Positions 35,040 to 41,276 of a DNA stretch of 47,021 nucleotides are shown here, in pieces. Position 1 is the first letter of the stretch. Every line of letters starts with the position of its first letter. The DNA is from Rubrivivax sp. (GTDB lineage Bacteria > Pseudomonadota > Gammaproteobacteria > Burkholderiales > Burkholderiaceae_C). The notes beneath the pieces were generated by a model. That model saw only the letters and a program-made list of their open reading frames with translations. It searched no databases and had not been told where the DNA came from. Both the position numbers and the translations under genes were made by a program. The DNA is taken from positions 1 to 47,021 of the forward strand of contig JADCGQ010000087.1 of NCBI GenBank assembly GCA_020248945.1, given 5' to 3'.

Positions 35040-35929
35040 GCACCGCCACGTTCGGCCTGGCGCAGCAGGCTGCGGATGCTCTCGAACTGCCGCGGTCGCG
35101 GCTCTTCGAAGCCTTCGATGTTCAGGCGCTGCAGGATGGCAGCGCCTTTGCCACTGTCGGGCATGGCACGCAAGACGTCGCCGAGTTGGCGCGCCTCGGC
35201 AGCCAGCCAGTTGCGGCGCGCCACCACGGGCGGAAACCCATGCGGCGCCGAACGCCAGGCCACGCGCAGGCCGGCCACGCTGGTTGGCTGCTGCGCGGCA
35301 ATGGTGTCCCACACATAGCCGTCGACAGCCCCGCCATCGGCCAGGCCCGCACGCACCGCATCCACCACCTTGCGGTGGCTGAAGGTGAAGAAGCTGCGGC
35401 GGAAGAAGCTCGACGGGTTGGCCCCGCTGGCCACGATCTCGGCACGCGGCACGAGGAAGCCGCTGTTGGACAGCGGGTCGCTGTAGGCGAAGACCCGGCC
35501 CTTCAGGTCGGTGACGCGCTGGGTCTGGGTGTCGCCCGTCGGCACGATGAGGTGCGCGCGGTACAGCGGTGCGCCCTGGTAACGCGGCACGGCCACCACC
35601 GACAGCCGCGACTCGTGCAGCACGAGCGGGTGGCCGCACAACCAGGCGGCCTCGACACCGTCGCCGAGCAGCAGATCGACGATCTCGCGGTAGCTGCCCC
35701 GCTGCACGAAGCGCACCGGCCGCTCCAGCCGCTGCTCGAGGTGGCGTTGCCAACGGTCGAGCAGGCCGATCTGCTCGTTCAGGAACACGGGCGTGGTGCC
35801 GAAGCGCAGCGGCGTGGCAGCGCGGCCCGGCCGCAGCCAGGCACAGCCGATCGTGGCCGCGGCCGCCCCCAGCCAGGCGCGGCGGTTACCTTGCCGTAAC
35901 CCCACCTCATCGCTCGAACCGCGCTTCAT
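35036..35929 (-). CDS. PhnD-family periplasmic binding protein, probable sensor component
   Basis: 297 residues. The N-terminus NRRAWLGAAAATIGCAWLRP (about 15-34) resembles a Tat or Sec export signal. The mature part has the phosphate/phosphonate-binding (PhnD-like) layout: LRFGTTPVFLNEQIGLLDRW, VEAAWLCGHPLVL, GRVFAYSDPLSNSGFLVPRAE, and VDGYVWDTIAA. There is no transporter gene nearby. Instead the gene overlaps a histidine kinase gene and heads the kinase/regulator operon, so it most likely presents a ligand to the kinase. Given the divergent sulfite dehydrogenase gene, an oxyanion ligand such as sulfite is a reasonable guess. AAAAGG precedes ATG 35929. Confidence 0.75.
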   Translation of the reverse strand: MKRGSSDEVGLRQGNRRAWLGAAAATIGCAWLRPGRAATPLRFGTTPVFLNEQIGLLDRWQRHLEQRLERPVRFVQRGSYREIVDLLLGDGVEAAWLCGHPLVLHESRLSVVAVPRYQGAPLYRAHLIVPTGDTQTQRVTDLKGRVFAYSDPLSNSGFLVPRAEIVASGANPSSFFRRSFFTFSHRKVVDAVRAGLADGGAVDGYVWDTIAAQQPTSVAGLRVAWRSAPHGFPPVVARRNWLAAEARQLGDVLRAMPDSGKGAAILQRLNIEGFEEPRPRQFESIRSLLRQAERGGA

Positions 35930-35973
35930 TACCTTTTCTTCCCATTCAGCCTGCTGCTGGCGGCGCCAGGCGC

Positions 35974-35989
35974 TGGCTTGCATCTTGCG
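35974..35989 (+). promoter_or_regulatory. Candidate sigma-54 (-24/-12) promoter of the sulfite dehydrogenase gene
   Basis: TGGCTTGCATCTTGCG has exact GG-N10-GC spacing (GG 35975-35976, GC 35987-35988) and keeps TGGC, the G at position 7 and TTGC of the consensus. It lies in the 122-bp divergent region between the sensor operon and the sulfite dehydrogenase gene, with the predicted start near 36000 and a leader of about 52 nt that ends in a good ribosome site (CAGGAGACAAGGC before ATG). Confidence 0.6.
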
Positions 35990-36051
35990 GTGAAGGCGGT
36001 GCCGGACCAAACGCATTTACCCGAGTCCGGATCATCCGCAGGAGACAAGGC

Positions 36052-37401
36052 ATGGCAGCAGAACAGCAGCGGGCGCAGGAACGCGCCCTCGTCGACGAGG
36101 CGCTCCACATCGGCCCGCAGTCGGACCGTCGACGCTCCTTCGTCTCGGCCGCGGCCTTCGGCGCCGCCGCCGCCGCACCCGGGCTGGCACAAGCCCAGGC
36201 CGCACCGGCCGCACCGGCCGCGCCGCCGCGGCGCGTGCTGGTGAAGGACGACTCGCGCCTGCTCAACATCGGCGCCACGGTGCGCAGCGGCAACTACTGG
36301 GACTTCAGCACCTTCATCACGCCGGTCGAGGAGTTCTACGTCCGCAACCACTACCCGACGCCGCTGGTCGAGGCCAAGCCGGTGCTCGACCCCAAGCAGT
36401 GGCGCATGAAGATCCACGGCAACGGCCTGGAGCGCAGCATCGACATCGGCTACGACGATCTCGTGAAGATGCCGTCGCGGACCATCATCGCCACCATGGA
36501 GTGCCACGGCAACGGCCGCAGCCTCTTCTGGGAGCAGCAGGACCAGATGCAGGTGGCCGGTGGCAACTGGGTGCTCGGCGCCGTCGGGCAGGCCGAGTGG
36601 CAGTACGTGCCGCTGTCGCACATCTTCGGCATGGTGGGCCTGAAGAAGGACGCGAAGTCGGCGCTCTTCTGGTCGGGCGTCGACGGCGGCGACATGGGCC
36701 GGCCGATGCCGGTGGCGGACATCCTCGCGCGGGCCGACGACATCGGCCTGTGCTTCAAGATGAACGGCAACCCGCTCACGCCCGACCACGGCGCGCCAGT
36801 GCGCCTGGTGGTGCCGGGCTGGGGTGGCACGGCCTCGATCAAGTGGCTGACCGAGATGCGTGTCGACACGCATCAGCACTGGTGCCGGCTCAACACGCGC
36901 GGCGAGGTCTACATCGGCCCGGCCTACACGGCACCGGCCGTCGGCCCCACCGACGAGTTCATCGGCGGCATCACGGCCGCCGACGTGAAGGGGCCGATGG
37001 TCACGTGGATGCCCATCAAGACTCTCATCACCGTGCCGCTGGTGCTGGAGAAGAGCCCGTCGGTGCCGGCCAACTACCCGCTCAAGCGCGGCGAGTGGCC
37101 GCGCATGAGCGCCGGCCGGCAACTGGTGCGCGGTTATGCCTGGGCGCCGCAATACGGCATCCGCGACGTCGAGTACCGCGTCGATGGCGGGCCGTGGCAG
37201 CGCGCGCACATCCAGGGGCCGAACCTGGGCCGCTACACCTGGGTGCGCTTCGACTTCCACTGGGACGCACGGCCCGGCGACCATGTCATCGAGACCCGCG
37301 GCATCGACATGGCCGGCCAGATGCAACCCGAGACCGTGCCCTTCAACCAGCTCGGCATGGCCAACGGCGCGATCCCCAGGTTCCGCATCCGCGTCGCATG
37401 A
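36052..37401 (+). CDS. sorA: Sulfite dehydrogenase molybdenum subunit (SorA/SoxC-like)
   Basis: 449 residues. A Tat signal (SDRRRSFVSAAAFGAAAAAP, about 25-44) precedes a sulfite-oxidase-fold molybdopterin domain. The Mo-ligand cysteine is in TMECHGNGRS (Cys151), and WSGVDGGDMG, MNGNPLTPDHGAPVRLVVPGW and SIKWLTEM are typical. The C-terminal dimerisation domain (about 330-449, VRGYAWAPQYGIRDVEYRVD) closes the protein. It oxidises sulfite to sulfate in the periplasm. The partner is the monohaem cytochrome encoded at 39072-39485, now separated by an IS. The small cytochrome favours a SorAB-type enzyme over SoxCD, but SoxC cannot be excluded. Sulfite released by SsuD or from sulfide oxidation would be its substrate. 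Confidence 0.82.
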   Translation: MAAEQQRAQERALVDEALHIGPQSDRRRSFVSAAAFGAAAAAPGLAQAQAAPAAPAAPPRRVLVKDDSRLLNIGATVRSGNYWDFSTFITPVEEFYVRNHYPTPLVEAKPVLDPKQWRMKIHGNGLERSIDIGYDDLVKMPSRTIIATMECHGNGRSLFWEQQDQMQVAGGNWVLGAVGQAEWQYVPLSHIFGMVGLKKDAKSALFWSGVDGGDMGRPMPVADILARADDIGLCFKMNGNPLTPDHGAPVRLVVPGWGGTASIKWLTEMRVDTHQHWCRLNTRGEVYIGPAYTAPAVGPTDEFIGGITAADVKGPMVTWMPIKTLITVPLVLEKSPSVPANYPLKRGEWPRMSAGRQLVRGYAWAPQYGIRDVEYRVDGGPWQRAHIQGPNLGRYTWVRFDFHWDARPGDHVIETRGIDMAGQMQPETVPFNQLGMANGAIPRFRIRVA

Positions 37402-37402
37402 A
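37398..37402 (+). repeat. Target-site duplication ATGAA, left copy
   Basis: ATGAA directly precedes the left inverted repeat of the IS; the second copy is at 39072-39076. The left copy contains the stop codon of the sulfite dehydrogenase gene (TGA 37399-37401). Confidence 0.85.
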
Positions 37403-39071
37403 CCTAAAAACAGCAGTTACCCGGGCGCCGGGAGCGTCGGCGGCGGGGTTGGCAGGCCGATCTGACCGACGATGCGCTGGCAAATGTAGGCCAGCATTAC
37501 CCGCCAGCGGTCGAGCTTGGGCAACTGCTGCGCAGCAGCTCTGACGTATTGGATGGCCGCATGAACGTTGGTGATCATCGACTTGATCAACCCCGCTTCG
37601 GCGTGCATGGGCGTGAGGTACAGCGTGGTCTGGTTGCCGCTGCTGGTGGCGCGGCCCACAGCAGCTAGCAGCAGCGGTCGACTCGTCAGCGCCTCGCGCC
37701 GGGCTTGCGGGTTGGCTGCGCGCACGTACCAGCTCCACCAGTTGTAGACGAGGGCCACCGCTCGCGCGGTGACCTGGCTGCGGTGCATGTCCTGCGTGGT
37801 GAAGCCGCCCCAGCCCCATTGGTTCTTCAGCTCGTCGAACCCGTTCTCGCAGTCGCAGCGGTCGCGATAGAGCTGACCGATCGCCGCGACGTCGTACGTC
37901 ACGTTGGTCGCCAGTACGGTGTACTCCCAGACCTGTGCCTGGTCCTGCACCTCATCGTGGGGCAGCGCCAGCACGAGTTGCTCGCCGTCCTCCTTGCGCC
38001 CGCGCTTCTTGCCCGTCATCTTGCCCGTCAGCGCGACGTCGTGCTTGATGCGTCGGCGCAGCACCACCACGCGCCGTGCCTTGCTCCAGCCGCTCAGCCG
38101 CAACTCGTCTTCGATGGCCTGCCACCCCTGGCTGGCCTCGGTGGCTCGCGTCCAGTCCTCGCGCCTGAACAACCGCTCGATCAGCCGCTTCACATTGGCC
38201 GTCTTGCGCAGGCGCAGGAGGTAGCGCAGGTCGCGCTGTTCGCACACGTCGATGACGTCTTCGTTGCCGTAGCCGCAGTCACCGCGCACCAGTGCCGGAG
38301 CCCTGTCGCCCAGCTCGTCGAGCAGCCTCGCCATCGCCGCCTTGGCGTGGCCCGAGCTGTGTTGCTTGCCCGAACTGAGCACCGCGTCGAGCACTAGGCG
38401 CAGGTTGCCTACCCAGAAGGTGTGCAGCACGTGGCTGGGTCGGCCCGGCTTATGCGGGTTGTAGCCAATCTCCGCACCCTCCTGGCGGCCATACAGCGGC
38501 TTGATCGTGGCGTCCATGTCCAGCACCCACGGTCGGTCCAGGGCCTCGCGCACGCTGGCCATCAGCGCCTGGCGCATCCACGGCTCGCTGGCCGCTGGCA
38601 CCATCGCCGCCAGCCCGCGGCGCACCGAATCTTCGCTGACCATGCCGCGCAGACCCAGGGCCTTGGCGGCCACCGCGTCGCTGCGGACGCCGGCGATGTG
38701 CGCATAGCGCTTGCTGCCGGCCAAGATGCCCAGCATCAGCGTGCCCAGAACGTCGCGTGGTCGCGATGCGTTGGGGCTGCTGTAGTGCAGCGGACAGGTC
38801 TGCACCCAGCGGTCGAAAACACCCGCGGTGGCCAGGAATTCGGCGAAGAACACGATCTGTCCGTGGGGTGTGGCTTGGGCAGTCTCGTCCCAGCGCACAT
38901 GCACACGGCCGCCCATCGTGTCGACCACCATCGCGTCCTCGCTGGCTTGTGCCAGCGCGGACTTCTTCGGTTCGTTGGCTTCACCCATCGGGTGAGTTTG
39001 CCAAACAGCCTCAAATCCGCGCCAGCGTTGAAGAAAACAGCGACGGCGCAGGGTCAACTGCGGTTCTTAGG
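37403..39071. mobile_element. IS1380-family insertion sequence, complete
   Basis: 1669 bp. The left end CCTAAAAACAGCAGTTACCC (37403-37422) and the reverse complement of the right end (CCTAAGAACCGCAGTTGACC, ending at 39071) match at all but a few positions. The element is flanked by the 5-bp repeat ATGAA and holds a single full-length transposase gene on the minus strand. It is therefore complete, probably recent, and possibly active. Confidence 0.9.
37417..38988 (-). CDS. IS1380-family transposase
   Basis: 523 residues from ATG 38988. A DDE-type transposase: VLDMDATIKPLYGRQEGAEIGY (first Asp region, about residue 150), ALVRGDCGYGNEDVIDVCE (second Asp), and CDCENGFDELKNQWGWGGF (Glu) are the characteristic blocks, followed by VALVYNWWSWYVRA. 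It fills nearly the whole element and is antisense to the flanking sulfite dehydrogenase genes. No frameshift or internal stop is seen. Confidence 0.9.
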   Translation of the reverse strand: MGEANEPKKSALAQASEDAMVVDTMGGRVHVRWDETAQATPHGQIVFFAEFLATAGVFDRWVQTCPLHYSSPNASRPRDVLGTLMLGILAGSKRYAHIAGVRSDAVAAKALGLRGMVSEDSVRRGLAAMVPAASEPWMRQALMASVREALDRPWVLDMDATIKPLYGRQEGAEIGYNPHKPGRPSHVLHTFWVGNLRLVLDAVLSSGKQHSSGHAKAAMARLLDELGDRAPALVRGDCGYGNEDVIDVCEQRDLRYLLRLRKTANVKRLIERLFRREDWTRATEASQGWQAIEDELRLSGWSKARRVVVLRRRIKHDVALTGKMTGKKRGRKEDGEQLVLALPHDEVQDQAQVWEYTVLATNVTYDVAAIGQLYRDRCDCENGFDELKNQWGWGGFTTQDMHRSQVTARAVALVYNWWSWYVRAANPQARREALTSRPLLLAAVGRATSSGNQTTLYLTPMHAEAGLIKSMITNVHAAIQYVRAAAQQLPKLDRWRVMLAYICQRIVGQIGLPTPPPTLPAPG

Positions 39072-39076
39072 ATGAA
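39072..39076 (+). repeat. Target-site duplication ATGAA, right copy
   Basis: Second copy of the 5-bp duplication; it supplies the start codon of the cytochrome gene. Confidence 0.85.
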
Positions 39077-39485
39077 GGGAAGCGTCAGGAACGCCGCAGT
39101 GGCCGCGGCGGCCGCGGCGGCCGCCCTGGTGCTGGGCACGGCGGCGGCCAACCCGGAAGTGCCGGCGCCGCCGGCCGGCGCCAGCAGCCAGGTGCTGCAG
39201 GGCGCGCGGCTGTACCAGCAGCACTGCGCGCTGTGCCACGGCGCGAAGGGGCGCGACGCCAACGTGTTCCCCAGGCCGATCTGGGGGCCCGGCCACGACA
39301 TCGCGAAGTTCGGCACGGCACGCGGGCTGTTCGAGTACGTGCAGCTGCTGATGCCCTTCGACGACCCGGCCAAGATCGACGACGCCGCCAAGACGGCCAT
39401 CGTCAACTACATGCTGGTGCGCAACGGCAACCTGAAGCCCGACAAGCCGCTGCCGCCCGGCGGCGACCAGACGGCCATCCGCTAG
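39072..39485 (+). CDS. sorB: Monohaem cytochrome c subunit of sulfite dehydrogenase (SorB-like)
   Basis: 137 residues. The signal peptide (MKGSVRNAAVAAAAAAAALV, ending near GTAAA) is followed by a small class I cytochrome c domain: haem motif CALCH (Cys52-His56) and a likely axial Met94 in QLLMPFDDP. It would accept electrons from the molybdenum subunit. Its ATG begins directly at the IS right end and is part of the target duplication. Before insertion the start overlapped the sorA stop codon as ATGA. Now no Shine-Dalgarno sequence precedes it and read-through from sorA must cross the antisense transposase, so expression is probably reduced. Confidence 0.8.
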   Translation: MKGSVRNAAVAAAAAAAALVLGTAAANPEVPAPPAGASSQVLQGARLYQQHCALCHGAKGRDANVFPRPIWGPGHDIAKFGTARGLFEYVQLLMPFDDPAKIDDAAKTAIVNYMLVRNGNLKPDKPLPPGGDQTAIR

Positions 39486-39503
39486 CCGGCGGCCCCAGGG
39501 CGG

Positions 39504-41276
39504 CTAACCCGCCGCCCACACCGCCGCGAGACTGTCGCGCACTGCAGCGGTGTGCACGGGCATCACGACGACGTCGCCCCGCTCGGCCGCATCGAGCAGC
39601 CGGCGTGCCGCCTCGGCCTCATCGCCCCCGTGTTGCAGGCGTTCGGCAGGCAGCCCGGCTGCGCGCAGCGCGCGCTCCAGCAGGGCCGGCACCTCGCCCG
39701 CCTCGCGGCCTCTCAACATGGCCTTCAGCTCCTTGATGACGACCCGATCCGGCCGTGCGGCGGCGGCCACCTGGGCCAGTGCGGTGATGGCCTCGTCATC
39801 GCGGTTGCCAGCCTGGCCCAGCAGCAGCAGCAGGCGACCCGACCCGCCCAGCGGGAGCAGCGAGCGCGCCACGCCGAGCAGCTGCGCCAGGCCATCGGGG
39901 TTGTGCGCGTAGTCCACCAGCACGGTGGCGCCGCGCCAGCCGTGGGACTCGAGCCGGCCGGGGTTGTCGGACGCCTGGGCGCCGAACCGCGCCAGCACGT
40001 GCCGCACCTCGTCGAGCGGCCAGCCGAGTGAGGCTGCGGCCAGCGCCGCGGCGGCCAGGTTCTCGATGTTGTAGCCGGCGGCGCCACCCAGGGTGAGCGG
40101 CATGTCGGCCACGGCGCCGAGCTCGTGCTCGGTGCCGCCCAGGCTGAGCAGCAGCTGCCCATCGCGCACGGCGCAGGTGCTGCCGCCGTGGCGGCGCAGT
40201 GCGGCCAGCAGCGGCGTGTCGTGCTCGCGCGCGAACAGCGCCCAGGTCGCGTGCGCCGAGTGCCGCAGGTGCACGGCCACGCGCAGCAGCGGGTCGCACT
40301 GGCCGTTGAGCACCAGCGTGCCCGGCGTCTGGCCTTCGGGCCGCGCCAGCGCGTGGGCCACGGCCAGCTTGACGAAGGCGATGTCCTCGACGGTGTCGAT
40401 GCCCTGCTCGCCCAGGTGGTCGGCGCTGACGTTGGTGACCACCGCCACATCGGCCTGCGGCACGGCCAGGCCGCGCCGCAGCAGGCCGCCGCGCGCGGTT
40501 TCCAGCACCGCGGCCGTCACCGCGGGGTCGCGCAGCACGGCCCGCGCGCCGGCCGGGCCCGACCAGTCGCCGGTGTCGATGCGCGTGGCGCCGATCACCA
40601 CGCCCTCGGTGCTGCAACTGCCCGGCACGAAGCCCGCCGCGCGCGCGATGGCGGCAATGAGCCGCGTCGTCGTGGTCTTGCCGTTGCTGCCGGTGACCAG
40701 CACCTTGGGCACGGCGCCGAGCGCCGCCCAGGGCACGTCCATCGGCATCGGCAGCGCAGCGCGCGGGTAGACACGGCTGCGGCGGCCCTCGCCGAGCGAG
40801 ACGCTGTCGTCGTCGGCCAGCAGCGGCAGGCGCCGCGCCGCGGCAGCGGCTTGCAGGCGCTGCAAGGGCCGCGAGCGCTCGGCCTCGGCGCGGGCGCGGA
40901 AGTGCTCGCGGGCGTCGTCGATCGCGGGCTGCGCCAGGTCGAAGCCCTCTGCGGCGTGGCGGGCATGGCCAGCGGCTGCGCGCTCCCAGGCCCACTCGTT
41001 CACTTCGGTGGCCGTCAGCAGCGTGTCGGCCGGCGCCGCGAAGGCCAGGATCACGCCCTGCGCGTGGGCATGCACCCGCGGCGCGGGCTCGGGCCAGCCC
41101 AGTGCGGCACAGGTGGCCACCACCTGCGCGATCCAGCGCCCCTGCGCCGCGCCATCGGCCGCCGCCGGGCCCAGCGGCACCAGCGTCACCGCGGGGCCGG
41201 CGTACCAGCGGTTGGCGCCGATCAGCCGGCGCGACTCGTCGAAGGCGTGGCGGGGCTCGGCGGGCGGTGTGCTCAA
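39504..41276 (-). CDS. Mur-ligase-only paralogue of cyanophycin synthetase
   Basis: 590 residues. Residues about 190-590 are a Mur-ligase domain with the P-loop VTGSNGKTTTTRL (Lys200), ETARGGLLRRGLAVPQADVAVVTNVSADHLGEQGI, GYNIENLAAA and VDYAHNPDGL. These closely parallel the Mur half of the adjacent cyanophycin synthetase (EVARGGLLRAGLGVPFVDVG). The N-terminal about 170 residues (DESRRLIGANRWYAG) resemble the synthetase N-domain, but no ATP-grasp domain is present. It could attach arginine or another amino acid to a cyanophycin-like backbone. It starts at TTG 41276, overlapping the synthetase stop codon as TTGA; no in-frame ATG lies near the start. Confidence 0.75.
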   Translation of the reverse strand: MSTPPAEPRHAFDESRRLIGANRWYAGPAVTLVPLGPAAADGAAQGRWIAQVVATCAALGWPEPAPRVHAHAQGVILAFAAPADTLLTATEVNEWAWERAAAGHARHAAEGFDLAQPAIDDAREHFRARAEAERSRPLQRLQAAAAARRLPLLADDDSVSLGEGRRSRVYPRAALPMPMDVPWAALGAVPKVLVTGSNGKTTTTRLIAAIARAAGFVPGSCSTEGVVIGATRIDTGDWSGPAGARAVLRDPAVTAAVLETARGGLLRRGLAVPQADVAVVTNVSADHLGEQGIDTVEDIAFVKLAVAHALARPEGQTPGTLVLNGQCDPLLRVAVHLRHSAHATWALFAREHDTPLLAALRRHGGSTCAVRDGQLLLSLGGTEHELGAVADMPLTLGGAAGYNIENLAAAALAAASLGWPLDEVRHVLARFGAQASDNPGRLESHGWRGATVLVDYAHNPDGLAQLLGVARSLLPLGGSGRLLLLLGQAGNRDDEAITALAQVAAAARPDRVVIKELKAMLRGREAGEVPALLERALRAAGLPAERLQHGGDEAEAARRLLDAAERGDVVVMPVHTAAVRDSLAAVWAAG

